From positions 2,790,001-2,854,000 of the forward strand of contig NZ_LT906468.1 in the NCBI RefSeq assembly GCF_900187125.1: 64,000 nt of DNA. Reading direction: 5' to 3'. The notes under the pieces are model-generated. The model saw nothing but the letters and a program-made list of their open reading frames with translations, ran no database searches and was not told where the DNA came from. Below, piece after piece: positions 33,693 through 43,449 of this stretch. The DNA is from Sphingobacterium mizutaii. Its GTDB lineage: Bacteria; Bacteroidota; Bacteroidia; Sphingobacteriales; Sphingobacteriaceae. A program made the translations under genes and the position numbers. The number at the start of each line of letters is the position of its first letter. The first letter of the stretch is position 1.

Positions 33693-35186
33693 TTATAATC
33701 CATAATAATATTCAGCCAATAAAGCATATTCTGCCGCATAAGTAAACATGAACATTCCTTCTAAACCTTTAGGCTCCTTACTTCCCTCCCAACCTTTTAG
33801 AAGATTGGTTGCCAAGAATCCATCTTTGTTGGCGTGCTTATATCCATAATCAAGGTTCTTTTGAAACGGATGAATATATTGTCCATAATTGCTATTAATC
33901 ATAGCCAAATCCTTAAATCCCCTAAGCAATATTCCATTGAACCAATTCTTGAAACCTTCTGTGCCAAAGGAATAATATTCGGGAATCTCCTTTCCTTTTA
34001 CAGCAAAGTGAGAAAAACTATTCTTTGCCAATTCCTTGGCATCATTATCAAACTGGAGATCCTCCGTAGCAAGGTATAAATCAACCGCAGCAGACAGCAT
34101 CGTACCTGAATTATAGGAGTAAGCCTCTCCGACTGCCTTAGTCAATTTGGTATTTGCGCGATAGTTTTTCCCATCAATTTCTTCGTATCTAATCCTACAA
34201 TCAGGATCGCATCCCCCCATCATATCAGCATAAACTCCATTATGGGTTAATAACTTATCCTTTTGCCATTTGTAAATAGCTTTTGCAAAACTTAAATAAT
34301 ATTCCTGCTTAGGTTCCATTTTTGACATCCTGGTTTTCCCGTCTTTTGGATCTATATAGCGATGTTCAATCTGCTCATTGTTGTTTTTATAAATATCATG
34401 GAGCCAAACCAATGAACTAATCAATGGAGAATTACTACAGGCATGCTTGGTTGTATAACCAGGTCCCCAAGGAATTCCGCCAATTTCTTTTCCATTTTCA
34501 TCTATACTTGGATCCCATCCATCCAAAACATAAGCTGTAAGATATTCTGCCTTTTTCAGATATTCCTTGTTCCCTGTAAGTTTATAAGAGTGTATAAGCT
34601 CCCTCAACAACCACATTTGGTCATCATAAACATTCAAAACCCCAGTTACATTGGCTTTTCCTTTTTCTTTTACCCGGTCAACCGCATATACTGACCAAGT
34701 TTTCGTTTGAGTAAATGAAACCAATTCAAAAGTTCCTAAATAATAATCAAGGTTTTCATATAATTTAGCCAATAGCTTTTCATATTTAGGATAATTCAAT
34801 TTATAAAGGTTCTGGTCAGCATTTTCTTTATTTGACTTTAATGCAGAAAGTATAGCATTTACTGCTTCTATTCCCGCTGTATACATCCATACACTAGCTG
34901 TTTCTTCAGACTTCACTTGAGTAAAAGGATTGTAATATCGGCTCATTTCAAAAGTATTTGGGTTGAAATAAGCTAAAATGGTTTTATCAACTAAGGCCAT
35001 TGACCTTTTTAGGTTTTCATTAGGCAAGTCCAAAAAAGGATTTTGGGTCTCGTGCTTTTTTAAGGAACTTTGAGCTAAAGAGTGGAAAAAAGGGTTAGAA
35101 ATTAATAATAAAACGATTAAAATCGAAGTGGTGGTAAGGTGATTTCTTTTTGACATTTTGGAAAAGGAAAATTTAGGTTTATTCAT
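33693..35186 (-). CDS. GH76 family glycoside hydrolase (alpha-1,6-mannanase type), 497 aa
   Basis: The (alpha/alpha)6 barrel signatures of GH76 are present: VYDDQMWLLRELI with the tandem catalytic Asp pair (Asp188, Asp189), the EYLTAYVLDGWDP segment and GIPWGPGYTTKHACSN. The N-terminus is hydrophobic (about 20-38). Met11 (35154-35156) is an alternative start that leaves a cleaner signal peptide. It likely cleaves alpha-1,6-mannose chains outside the cytoplasm. It is not joined to a SusCD pair in the window. Confidence 0.86.
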   Translation of the reverse strand: MNKPKFSFSKMSKRNHLTTTSILIVLLLISNPFFHSLAQSSLKKHETQNPFLDLPNENLKRSMALVDKTILAYFNPNTFEMSRYYNPFTQVKSEETASVWMYTAGIEAVNAILSALKSNKENADQNLYKLNYPKYEKLLAKLYENLDYYLGTFELVSFTQTKTWSVYAVDRVKEKGKANVTGVLNVYDDQMWLLRELIHSYKLTGNKEYLKKAEYLTAYVLDGWDPSIDENGKEIGGIPWGPGYTTKHACSNSPLISSLVWLHDIYKNNNEQIEHRYIDPKDGKTRMSKMEPKQEYYLSFAKAIYKWQKDKLLTHNGVYADMMGGCDPDCRIRYEEIDGKNYRANTKLTKAVGEAYSYNSGTMLSAAVDLYLATEDLQFDNDAKELAKNSFSHFAVKGKEIPEYYSFGTEGFKNWFNGILLRGFKDLAMINSNYGQYIHPFQKNLDYGYKHANKDGFLATNLLKGWEGSKEPKGLEGMFMFTYAAEYALLAEYYYGL

Positions 35187-35253
35187 AGTAGCTCTACAAT
35201 CTGAACATTCAGAATATTAAGATTCAAGATACATAAAAATTAACCAAATCTAA

Positions 35254-35880
35254 TTACCTTATCCCATATCTCACTCCTACCTTAACCGCAAACTGGCTAA
35301 TACGATCAACATGGTTATCTGATTCGAAAGGTATTAAATTATAAGATTTGAAAGCAGGTTCTAAATAAAGAGTCCAGACTCTTGAAAAATTATATTTAGC
35401 ACCAATTCCTAATTGTGCTCCAACCCCATTCTGCCTATCTAAATTTTGGTACTGTCCAGATACATCAAAATGCAATATAGGTCCCAAATTTGCATAAAAA
35501 TACTTCCCCATGTTCATGTTGGCAAGAATAGGGATTTCAAAGATTTTTAGGCTTAAAGTATCTTTAAAACGTTCTATCATGGGATCAACTATTGCGCCTT
35601 GATAAGCAACCTCCTGTTTTGAAAAACCTAATCCTGTTTCAAATGAAAAACGATTGTTAATAGGATATAGGAAAGAAACATCCATTCCAAAATACTTTTT
35701 ACTCGAAAAACTCCCTGCTCCTTGTAGATTTTCAAATGGACCAATATTGCGGGTTGAAATTGCTGCCCAAGACAGACCTATTTCCGGAGAAGGCTTTTCA
35801 ACTTGACTAAAGCCTAAATGGAAACTTAGAAATACTTGGATAAATAGCGACGCTATAAATAGGAAATAAGAGGTTTTCAT
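35254..35880 (-). CDS. Outer-membrane beta-barrel protein (porin family), 208 aa
   Basis: A signal peptide (MKTSYFLFIASLFIQVFLSFHLGFS) is followed by alternating strands: GMDVSFLYPINNRFSFETGLGFSKQE, PILANMNMGKYFYANLGPILHFDVS, AVKVGVRYGIR. It ends in an aromatic/aliphatic strand typical of an OMP. It resembles the outer-membrane protein beta-barrel (PorT-like) family in length and pattern. Downstream (minus strand) of a small peptide gene, with a terminator between them. Confidence 0.85.
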   Translation of the reverse strand: MKTSYFLFIASLFIQVFLSFHLGFSQVEKPSPEIGLSWAAISTRNIGPFENLQGAGSFSSKKYFGMDVSFLYPINNRFSFETGLGFSKQEVAYQGAIVDPMIERFKDTLSLKIFEIPILANMNMGKYFYANLGPILHFDVSGQYQNLDRQNGVGAQLGIGAKYNFSRVWTLYLEPAFKSYNLIPFESDNHVDRISQFAVKVGVRYGIR

Positions 35881-35949
35881 ATAATTAGTTAATTCTTTCT
35901 GATAAGACGTTGCATTATAAAAAATGGCTACATAAATCTCTAAATTAAA

Positions 35950-35977
35950 ATTTGGTTGCCCATGGGGGCAACCAAAT
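35950..35977 (-). terminator. Terminator after the 46-aa peptide gene
   Basis: Stem ATTTGGTTGCC (35950-35960) / GGCAACCAAAT (35967-35977), closed by a small CCCATGGG core, with TTTTAA on the minus-strand exit. Confidence 0.85.
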
Positions 35978-35985
35978 CTACTAAT

Positions 35986-36126
35986 TTATTTCTTAGGGCG
36001 CGGAGGTCGCACCTGTCCCAAATCACCATAAGCTGGATCATCATCGCCAGAATTTGTATTGGACTGCATGATTACTGGATCATTGTTGATCGGTTCAATT
36101 GGCATAGTTGGATTGCCAGTGTTCAT
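35986..36126 (-). CDS. Small hypothetical protein, 46 aa
   Basis: A 46-codon gene on the minus strand runs from ATG at 36124-36126 to TAA at 35986-35988. The peptide is Pro/Asn/Asp-rich, MNTGNPTMPIEPIN then a DDDPAYGDLGQVRPPRPKK tail. A strong terminator directly downstream supports a real transcript. No family recognised. Confidence 0.5.
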   Translation of the reverse strand: MNTGNPTMPIEPINNDPVIMQSNTNSGDDDPAYGDLGQVRPPRPKK

Positions 36127-36520
36127 TAAATGGTATAAGATTAAGTACCACATTTCTCAAAAAATTAGAATGTAAAAGCCTGCTAGGTCCGCACACACCT
36201 TGTGTGGGATTGCTAGAAAATTTTCCAGAAGGCCTTCTGAATTTTTTGGAATTGAGGTTCATGAATTCCCCAATATTGAAATCTCTTTTGTATCTTTCCT
36301 TGAAAGCACAAACACACTATTAACCGCTGATTTCAAAAGCAAAACTAACGCACTAAAAACCGTTCATAATCAACCATTTCCGATATTTCCGGTATTTCCA
36401 TGTGAATTCCGGTATTTCCAGTGAAATCAGCTGTGAAACAGTTTTTATGTTTGAAATGTATTATTAATTAGAATTACGAATTCGTAAATCTTGGGGAGAG
36501 AAAAACATTAAATTCAAGGA
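36127..36520. promoter_or_regulatory. Intergenic region with short direct repeats, a palindrome and a -7 box
   Basis: No protein is encoded. A TTCCGGTATTTCCA word is present twice (about 36387-36421, with a diverged first TTTCCGATATTTCC). A TATGTTTG -7 box at 36446-36453 and the perfect 14-bp palindrome TTACGAATTCGTAA (36474-36487) lie upstream of the 300-aa gene. The palindrome between box and start codon is operator-like. Confidence 0.45.
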
Positions 36521-37423
36521 ATGTCAGCATTCAATAAATTTAAAGAACGTGTTCTTGCCAGCTATTGGGAAAAACACAAAAACAATGAACTACATGCTCG
36601 ATTAGCAAATCCAACCTCTGCTAATCTAAGAGACTATGCCTTATTTTTAGTGAATACAGGAATGAATCCTGATGACAAGAAAACATTTAGAGATTTTTTT
36701 ATTTTGAATGATGATCTTGGAGATTTAGAAAGGGCAATTGCTGGCATAGACATCGACAAATTAAAACCAATTCGATACTTTATTGACAGAAAAACCAGTA
36801 AGCCTGATGAAACCATAGTCAAACTTTTAGCGGTTTTGATTGATTTTCAACCTAGACCCTTTAAAATTGATGATTGGATGGAGCAGGATAAAAATCTACA
36901 ATCAGAAGTGACTAAAATACCATTAAATCGTCCTTCGCAAATTGATGGACAGAAGGTTCCAGTTCCTATTAAGAAAACGCCGGAGGATGAAGCCTCAACT
37001 TCAAATGTTAAATCTATTCCTTCAAAATTCAGCAAAAAGGCATTGTTGTGGGTCAGCTCAGGTGGATTAATTGCAGCAAGCTTAGGCTATATTACTTTGA
37101 AGGATAGAAAGGAATGCATGTGCTGGTTCAAGGACAGGTATATTGTTGTAGACTGTCAGGACAATAATATGTGGAAACAACAAGTTATTGCATTGGATGA
37201 AGATAAGTTAAAAAACTTCAGGAAAATCACTAGATATGATACCTTAGGCCTTAAGGACGTCAATAGAATTTGGTATTCAAAAGTCAATAATGAAGTCGAG
37301 TTTTTCACAGACGCCGGTTTACATCCCGAACATAGCGAAAGAGGACTTAAACTTGCTAGTGAGCATATCATCCGAAAATATGCTATGGGTGAAGATCCTG
37401 AAGGCAATAAAAATGAAGAATAA
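36521..37423 (+). CDS. Hypothetical single-pass membrane protein, 300 aa
   Basis: The N-terminal 120 residues are helical and charged with no recognisable domain, then a linker. One membrane helix lies at about 177-196 (LLWVSSGGLIAASLGYITL). The C-terminal 100 residues are Cys-bearing (KECMCWFKDRYIVVDCQD) and beta-like. An internal membrane helix with domains on both sides suggests a signal-transducing or membrane-anchored regulator, but no family is certain. It is followed by a strong terminator. Confidence 0.75.
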   Translation: MSAFNKFKERVLASYWEKHKNNELHARLANPTSANLRDYALFLVNTGMNPDDKKTFRDFFILNDDLGDLERAIAGIDIDKLKPIRYFIDRKTSKPDETIVKLLAVLIDFQPRPFKIDDWMEQDKNLQSEVTKIPLNRPSQIDGQKVPVPIKKTPEDEASTSNVKSIPSKFSKKALLWVSSGGLIAASLGYITLKDRKECMCWFKDRYIVVDCQDNNMWKQQVIALDEDKLKNFRKITRYDTLGLKDVNRIWYSKVNNEVEFFTDAGLHPEHSERGLKLASEHIIRKYAMGEDPEGNKNEE

Positions 37424-37452
37424 AGGGGCAAATAATATTTTGCCCCTTTATT
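37421..37452 (+). terminator. Terminator after the 300-aa gene
   Basis: TAAAGGGGCAAA (37421-37432) / TTTGCCCCTTTA (37439-37450), a 12-bp stem that begins at the stop codon itself. Confidence 0.88.
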
Positions 37453-37462
37453 CATCTGTAAT

Positions 37463-38527
37463 CTATGCTATAGTCACTTCTTTCATTAGATAGACATCTT
37501 GAATTCCATGAAGCAACTCCACTCCTTCTTTCATTGGTTTTTGAAAAGCTTTTCTACCACTAATTAAGCCCGTCCCGCCTGCTCTTTTATTGATTACTGC
37601 AGTTTGCAAGGCATCCCTAAGGTCATTCTTACCAGACGCTCCTCCAGAATTAATCAATCCCGACCTACCTGCAAAACAATTTAACACTTGATAACGGCAG
37701 AGATCAATAGGATGATTAGAGCTCAACTCACTATACATTCTTTCATCAAGCTTTCCATAGCTGCTATTCCCTAAATTCAAGGCTTTATAACCTCCATTTA
37801 CTTCAGGAAGCTTCTGCTTAATAATATCAGCTTCTATAGTCACTCCTAAATGATTGGCTTGACCCGTCAAATCAGCAGCTAGGTGATAATCTACACCATC
37901 TTTTTTAAATGCATCATTACGCAGATAGCACCAAAGTATGGTTGCCATCCCAAGACTATGGGCTTCTTGAAAGGCTTTGCTGACTTCAACAATCTGTCTT
38001 CCCGACTCTTCAGATCCAAAGTAAATCGTTGCACCTACCGCAGCTGCACCCATATTCCAAGCCTCTCGCACTGTCCCATATAGGATCTGATCACTTTTAT
38101 TAGGATAGCTCAATAACTCATTGTGATTTATTTTTACAACAAAAGGAATTTTATGGGCATATTTCCTTGACACAGCCCCTAAAACACCAAAGGTAGAAGC
38201 GACAGCATTACACCCACCTTCGATAGCCAACTTCACAATATTCTCAGGATCAAAATAAATAGGATTTGCAGCAAATGAAGCTCCGGCACTATGCTCTATT
38301 CCTTGGTCAACTGGAAGAATGGAAAGATATCCCGTTCCAGCCAACCTTCCATGCCCAAATAAATTACCCAAACTTCGTAAAACCTGAGGACTTCTGTCAG
38401 TCGGTCCATATACATCATCAATAAAGGTTGGAGAAGGCAAATGAAGCAGATCTTTCTGTACTGCCTTACTCTCATAATTTAACAAATCTTCACCGCCGAG
38501 CTGTTCGATCAAATTACTGATATTCAT
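37463..38527 (-). CDS. fbaB: Class I fructose-bisphosphate aldolase (DhnA/FbaB type), 354 aa
   Basis: I start at the ATG 38525-38527 ([16 protein letters not shown]), 16 codons after an upstream in-frame ATG, because the family begins here. The (beta/alpha)8 barrel motifs are [26 protein letters not shown] with the Schiff-base Lys, [11 protein letters not shown], and [15 protein letters not shown] near the C-terminus. It cleaves fructose-1,6-bisphosphate to DHAP and GAP in the cytoplasm. Monocistronic. Confidence 0.9.
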   Translation of the reverse strand: MNISNLIEQLGGEDLLNYESKAVQKDLLHLPSPTFIDDVYGPTDRSPQVLRSLGNLFGHGRLAGTGYLSILPVDQGIEHSAGASFAANPIYFDPENIVKLAIEGGCNAVASTFGVLGAVSRKYAHKIPFVVKINHNELLSYPNKSDQILYGTVREAWNMGAAAVGATIYFGSEESGRQIVEVSKAFQEAHSLGMATILWCYLRNDAFKKDGVDYHLAADLTGQANHLGVTIEADIIKQKLPEVNGGYKALNLGNSSYGKLDERMYSELSSNHPIDLCRYQVLNCFAGRSGLINSGGASGKNDLRDALQTAVINKRAGGTGLISGRKAFQKPMKEGVELLHGIQDVYLMKEVTIA

Positions 38528-38640
38528 ATTATTACGTTTTAATATTTTATTTAAGCTATTATAATAAATGAACATGTTATGAATGGAATTGTTTCTCGTA
38601 ATAATGAAAAAATTATCAACAATCGGTAAAAATATTTATT

Positions 38641-38648
38641 TAAATTTG
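38641..38648 (+). promoter_or_regulatory. -7 promoter box (TAAATTTG) of the alpha/beta hydrolase gene
   Basis: Exact TAnnTTTG match 35 nt before the start region at 38684. Confidence 0.5.
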
Positions 38649-38683
38649 GAGGTAACTTTTTCCAATTTATCTGAAAACCTGAA

Positions 38684-39742
38684 GTGATGAACCTACTAAT
38701 AATTATTATTAGCATCTTGGCGCTTTTGACAATCCTTTATTTCATTTATGAGGAGCATAATTTGCACTCTGAAGAAAGAGAGCGCCTAAAAATTTCTGAA
38801 TATGGATTCGAAGAAAAACAGGTTTCATTGGAAAATGGAATAGTTTTAAATTATGGTGAAGGTCCGGATAATGGACCTGCTTTGCTGTTGATCCATGGCC
38901 AAGGGGTAGATTGGAAAAATTATGCAAAAGTACTTCCAGAATTATCTCAAGATTTCCATGTATTCGCAGTGGATTGCCATGGTCACGGCAAATCTTCGCA
39001 CGCAGCAAAAAGCTATAGCGCCGAAAAAATGGGTACAGATTTTATATGGTTCATAGATCATGTAATTAAAGAACCAGTTTATTTATCCGGCCATTCTTCT
39101 GGAGGATTATTATCAGCATGGATCTCGGCAAATCATATCCGGGTACAAAGCACTGTTCTCGAAGACCCCCCATTATTTTCAACAGAGAAAGACCGTTGCC
39201 AGAAAACCATCGCTTGGCAAGATAACTTTCGTGTTGCTCATGAATTTCTTCAGCAGTCCGAAGTGAAAGATTTCTTAATCTTTTATCTCCCAAGAAGCTA
39301 CTGGAAAAATAAATTCAAGGGCATTTGGAAAATCATTATTGCTAAAGCAAACAGGTTTCGAAAAAAGCATCCAAATAGAATTTTCAGGATTGGATATCTT
39401 CCTTTGGCAATAAATAAAATTTGGGAGTCAGCATCCGATAATAGATACGATAAAAGATTTGCTGACACTTTTTACGACTGTTCTTGGTTTGAAAATTTTG
39501 ATCAAGCTGAAATTATAAAAAAGATTTACTGTCCTACAACATTGATTTTCGCAAAAAACTCCAAATGGCCACAGTACGATGAAAATAGTATTCTCATGGC
39601 TGCTATGTCTGATGAAGACGCAAATAAAGCTGAAAACTTAATTCCCGATTGCAAGTTGATCACCGTCAATTCAGGGCATGGTTTCCATGATGAACATCCA
39701 GCAGAGTTCATAAAAATAATCAGATCCATGCAAGGGATTTAA
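38684..39742 (+). CDS. Membrane-anchored alpha/beta hydrolase, 352 aa
   Basis: An N-terminal hydrophobic helix (about 3-21) is followed by the hydrolase fold: LLIHGQG oxyanion region, the GHSSGG nucleophile elbow (Ser about 138), and a C-terminal NSGHGFHDEHPAEF with the catalytic His. The start is GTG at 38684 or ATG at 38687; both give the same protein within one residue. Substrate unknown. The anchor points to an envelope role. Confidence 0.83.
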   Translation: MMNLLIIIISILALLTILYFIYEEHNLHSEERERLKISEYGFEEKQVSLENGIVLNYGEGPDNGPALLLIHGQGVDWKNYAKVLPELSQDFHVFAVDCHGHGKSSHAAKSYSAEKMGTDFIWFIDHVIKEPVYLSGHSSGGLLSAWISANHIRVQSTVLEDPPLFSTEKDRCQKTIAWQDNFRVAHEFLQQSEVKDFLIFYLPRSYWKNKFKGIWKIIIAKANRFRKKHPNRIFRIGYLPLAINKIWESASDNRYDKRFADTFYDCSWFENFDQAEIIKKIYCPTTLIFAKNSKWPQYDENSILMAAMSDEDANKAENLIPDCKLITVNSGHGFHDEHPAEFIKIIRSMQGI

Positions 39743-39745
39743 CAA

Positions 39746-42112
39746 TCATAAATTGACCTGAATTGATTTTCTTTCTTGGTTCCTAAAAATCTCAACATTC
39801 AATTTATTCATATACTGGTCCCTTTTTAAAACAAGTTGAAGGCCATTCACATCCTTAATCTCTACTCCTTGACAACCTACAATGACATCTGACTTTTGAA
39901 CTCCTGCTTTCGCAAGTGGAGAGGAAGGATCTAGCTCTAAAACCAAAACACCTGCCATGCTTGGCAAACCGGCAGCTGATTGTTCTCCTAAAGATTCAAT
40001 GGACTTTAGTTTTGCTCCTTTCCAATTGAAAATAACACCCTTTGAAATATTACCTTCTTTGTGGATTTCTGGAATATGTGGTAAATCGATCAGCCTTTTT
40101 AGCCTTGGATCTCTAACTCCAACTTCTTCCAAATTCAATGGCTGGAAGTTTTTCAGGCTTCCGGAAACAACCTCAAATTTACCTGTTGCAACATCTGTAA
40201 AATTTAACTCTAGAACTGTGGAATTCTTGTCCACTCCTTTGGCCTGGTCAATTTCCAGATCCATAGCATTGGTATAATTGTTTTCATCCACTTGATCTCC
40301 CCAAAAGTTAACCTGTATATCCTGATGCGCATGCATCACAATATTATTTCTAAATACATCATGGCTGTTTTTGAACCATACATGGGGATGAAAGCCATTA
40401 TTGATCATAATATTATTGTAGACAGTTCTATAGAAACCTTCTCGCAGTTTCAACCCTCCACTCAGACATAGATTATTAAATATTTCATAATTGGAGGAAC
40501 CATCATCTAAGTCTATATCCCAGCCATGATCGCAACTAAACCTATTGTTACTGATGACGGTCGTTTCGATAGCATCCAATTTTATCCAATCTGGATGGGC
40601 TTCTACAATTCGATCCATCTCTTTTCTGTCTGGATGCCAGAAACGGTCTCTTCCCCATGAGTTGAACGCGCCATGATCACTCGTTTCCAAAACGGTGTTA
40701 AATACATCATTAAATGAAATCTGATGTCCACCCCAAGTTCCATCTCCTACATTTATTCCCGCCCTTGGAACATCATAAATACTATTATGAAGCACCGAAA
40801 TCCTTGCTGACATCGAAATTTGTACCCCTGCAACCTGTTTTTCAATCAAACCGATGTTTCTGATGACATTATCGCTGGCCTCACAATCTGCAGGATAGTT
40901 CTCTGTTGTTGGCCCAGGAATAATGTCCATTTCATTTTCGGGAACAAATTTCTCATATCGGAAGGAAGGACTACGAACTGCATTAGGATCACCAACGAAA
41001 TTAATTGCTCCTCCACCAATCTGCTCTATTAAATTCCCACGAACCTTTACCCCTCGGTTATAATTACTCAAGAAAACAGCATTTCCACCCAGATCGATAA
41101 AGTCCGAATTAGAAACACTGCAATTTTCAGCTCCTTCAAAACGAACTGCAGCTTGCCTATAAATCGTCCAATCACTTCGCAACAATGGTTCTTCAGTCTT
41201 CATAAAAGTTGGATCGGTATGTACAAAGCGGATACCACTGACATGAACATTTCGAACAGGTCGTTCCATCGATCCTTTTATCGAAATCAAAGACTCCAAT
41301 TGAGGCGCTTCAAATTCAATTTTATTAGGATCCTGATCTCCGAAATTCAGAGATAAAGTTGAAGATGATTTATCAAGGTACCATTCATTCACTGCATCCA
41401 GTTCCTCAAAAACATTTTCTACAAATCGGTATCTTTCATGCATTTTACTCGGACGGTTATTCTGAAGGCCGCCCTCTAATCTCAATTCTCCATTTGCATC
41501 CTTGCCAGTTACCAAATAATGAAACCCACCCCATCTACCAATATGCAAAGCATGGACAATTGCCCCATTGGGGTTCTTCCAGCCTTTTACTCGCTCTGGG
41601 CTAATGGCATCTTCAGCATATCCATTAAATGGAAGGATATTAGGGTCATAATTGGGATATCTTGCCCGGATTAAAAGTTCACCATTGGCATAAAGTCGCT
41701 GAAATTGCAAACCTGCTGGCACTTTTGCAGTCCACATATTGTTCTTGGATTTTGTCCATTTCAGGTTCAGTTTTTGGGCAGCAGAAAAAATCACCTTCCT
41801 TTCATTTATCGCTTTTATGGTCAAGCCATCAACATTTATTTCAAGGGGTTTTGACAAATAATACTTCCCATCTTCGATTAGCATTTCAACAGCTTGATCT
41901 GGATGTGCTTTTTTATATTTTTGGATTTGTGCTAATGCATATTCTGCAGAAGCAAAAGGTTTAGCTTTGGTCCCCTCATGCTGATCAGATCCCTTTGGAG
42001 AAACATAGAATGAAATGGCCTTTTGTTGGGCACTTGCGAAAGGAATGATCAAGGCCATGATCATGGATAGACATAGCACATTAGCAAAAAATAGTTTAGG
42101 AAGAAGATGCAT
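39746..42112 (-). CDS. Secreted right-handed beta-helix protein with C-terminal PDZ domain, 788 aa
   Basis: A signal peptide (about 1-29) is followed by FYVSPKGSDQHEGTKAKPFASAEYAL, the entry strand of polysaccharide-binding or lyase beta-helices. Repeating turns extend over about 250-600 with NVFEELDAVNEW-type and SNNRFSCDHGWDIDLDDGSSNYEIFNN-type motifs. The C-terminal 90 residues are a PDZ domain (AGVLVLELDPSSPLAKAGVQKSDVIVGCQG). Such proteins cut or bind glycans outside the cell. Active residues cannot be assigned by eye. A beta-helix joined to PDZ is an uncommon combination. It is convergent with the hydrolase gene (3-nt gap). Confidence 0.86.
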   Translation of the reverse strand: MHLLPKLFFANVLCLSMIMALIIPFASAQQKAISFYVSPKGSDQHEGTKAKPFASAEYALAQIQKYKKAHPDQAVEMLIEDGKYYLSKPLEINVDGLTIKAINERKVIFSAAQKLNLKWTKSKNNMWTAKVPAGLQFQRLYANGELLIRARYPNYDPNILPFNGYAEDAISPERVKGWKNPNGAIVHALHIGRWGGFHYLVTGKDANGELRLEGGLQNNRPSKMHERYRFVENVFEELDAVNEWYLDKSSSTLSLNFGDQDPNKIEFEAPQLESLISIKGSMERPVRNVHVSGIRFVHTDPTFMKTEEPLLRSDWTIYRQAAVRFEGAENCSVSNSDFIDLGGNAVFLSNYNRGVKVRGNLIEQIGGGAINFVGDPNAVRSPSFRYEKFVPENEMDIIPGPTTENYPADCEASDNVIRNIGLIEKQVAGVQISMSARISVLHNSIYDVPRAGINVGDGTWGGHQISFNDVFNTVLETSDHGAFNSWGRDRFWHPDRKEMDRIVEAHPDWIKLDAIETTVISNNRFSCDHGWDIDLDDGSSNYEIFNNLCLSGGLKLREGFYRTVYNNIMINNGFHPHVWFKNSHDVFRNNIVMHAHQDIQVNFWGDQVDENNYTNAMDLEIDQAKGVDKNSTVLELNFTDVATGKFEVVSGSLKNFQPLNLEEVGVRDPRLKRLIDLPHIPEIHKEGNISKGVIFNWKGAKLKSIESLGEQSAAGLPSMAGVLVLELDPSSPLAKAGVQKSDVIVGCQGVEIKDVNGLQLVLKRDQYMNKLNVEIFRNQERKSIQVNL

Positions 42113-42247
42113 CTTAGTTTTTTGGGTTAGTATTGATTAATGCTCTCCATAAGATAAGAAAAAATCATCGAAAAATGGAAAGAAGTAAACCATCTTCAAA
42201 ATTTCTTCAAAATTGTACCTTTAATTACATGAAATTATTTCGATGAA

Positions 42248-42607
42248 ATGAAAATCCTGATTATTGAAGACGAAATCGAATTGGCAAAAAGCATGGTTCA
42301 ATATCTATCTGAAGAAAAATACCGCTGTGAAGTAGCGAATACCTTCGCGGAGGCTACAGATAAAATTGAACAGTTTAGCTATGATTGTATCTTATTGGAC
42401 ATAAGCCTACCTGACAGAAATGGACTGAGGCTATTGGAAGAATTGAAATCTCAAGGCAAGCAAGATGGAGCAATCATTATTTCAGCAAAAAACTCGCTAG
42501 ATGATAAAATCACAGGGATCCAAATTGCGAATTCAATTGCTATAAAGATAATCGGCTGTACAAGTTTAAAGTCTAGAAATTCAAAATTTCTTCTAAATCA
42601 CCTATGA
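42248..42607 (+). pseudogene. Truncated OmpR-type response regulator (receiver fragment only)
   Basis: The first 92 residues are a good receiver domain: IIEDE acidic pocket, LLDISLPDRNG with Asp51, and the ISAKNSLDDKITGIQ segment. After that the sequence no longer matches: the IGADDYLxKPF loop, the last helix and the whole DNA-binding domain are missing, replaced by a short unrelated tail (IANSIAIKIIGC...). The usual cognate histidine kinase is absent. A deletion therefore joined the start of this gene to foreign sequence. A PAP2 gene follows 31 nt on. The protein could not signal normally. Confidence 0.8.
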
Positions 42608-42638
42608 TATTGTCAACAATTAAAGAAAGATCATTAGA

Positions 42639-43436
42639 ATGCTTATAAAATTTAGAGTCACACTAATTACTTTGGTCTACGTGCTATCCAGTATGGTTAG
42701 AGTTTCTGCTCAAATCCAAGATAGCACTAGCAAAAATAATCCAGTCAAAATTGACCTTCAAGCCCAGCACCTTACAAATAACTATAAATTAGATTACAGG
42801 CAGCTCATTGCTCCGGCAGTGTTCATAGGGTTTGGAGTTGCAAGCTTGACCAATGAATCCCTGAAAGAACTCAATAGCTCCACTCGATATGAAATATATG
42901 AACATCAACCGGATCACATACAGCTAGATAATTACACCCAATATGCCCCTGCCTTGTTAGTATACGGTCTGAATGCGACCGGAATAAAAGGAAAACACAA
43001 TTTGCGCGATAGAACAATAATCTACCTCACTTCCCAAATGTTCAATGCGGCAATGGTATTGCCTTTAAAACACATAATCCATGAGGAAAGACCTGATGGC
43101 TCGAATAACCTTTCATTTCCTTCCGGACATACCTCTACAGCATTTTCTTCAGCACAATTTATGTTCAGGGAATACAAGGACAGTAATATTTGGCTTGGAA
43201 TCTCAGGCTATTCCTTCGCGCTGTTCACTGGCGTTTACCGAACTATCAATAATAGGCATTGGGTCGGTGATGTAGTTGCTGGAGCAGGATTTGGAATTCT
43301 ATCCACAGAATTGGCATATTGGTCTTATCCTGTAATAAACAGGCTATTAACTAAAAAGGACACACAAATTGCCTCCATGATAATGCCTTATTACCAAAAC
43401 AAAACTATTGGCTTGAGTTTTTGTAGAGTATTCTAA
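42639..43436 (+). CDS. PAP2-family phosphatase, secreted or periplasmic, 265 aa
   Basis: A signal peptide (about 1-24) precedes the PAP2 motifs KHIIHEERP (144-152), PSGH (161-164) and YRTINNRHWVGD (200-211, His207/Asp211). It therefore removes phosphate from a lipid or pyrophosphate outside the cytoplasm, for example lipid A or undecaprenyl pyrophosphate. It is probably the surviving partner of the truncated two-component gene. Confidence 0.88.
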   Translation: MLIKFRVTLITLVYVLSSMVRVSAQIQDSTSKNNPVKIDLQAQHLTNNYKLDYRQLIAPAVFIGFGVASLTNESLKELNSSTRYEIYEHQPDHIQLDNYTQYAPALLVYGLNATGIKGKHNLRDRTIIYLTSQMFNAAMVLPLKHIIHEERPDGSNNLSFPSGHTSTAFSSAQFMFREYKDSNIWLGISGYSFALFTGVYRTINNRHWVGDVVAGAGFGILSTELAYWSYPVINRLLTKKDTQIASMIMPYYQNKTIGLSFCRVF

Positions 43437-43449
43437 ATTCCTAATTATT

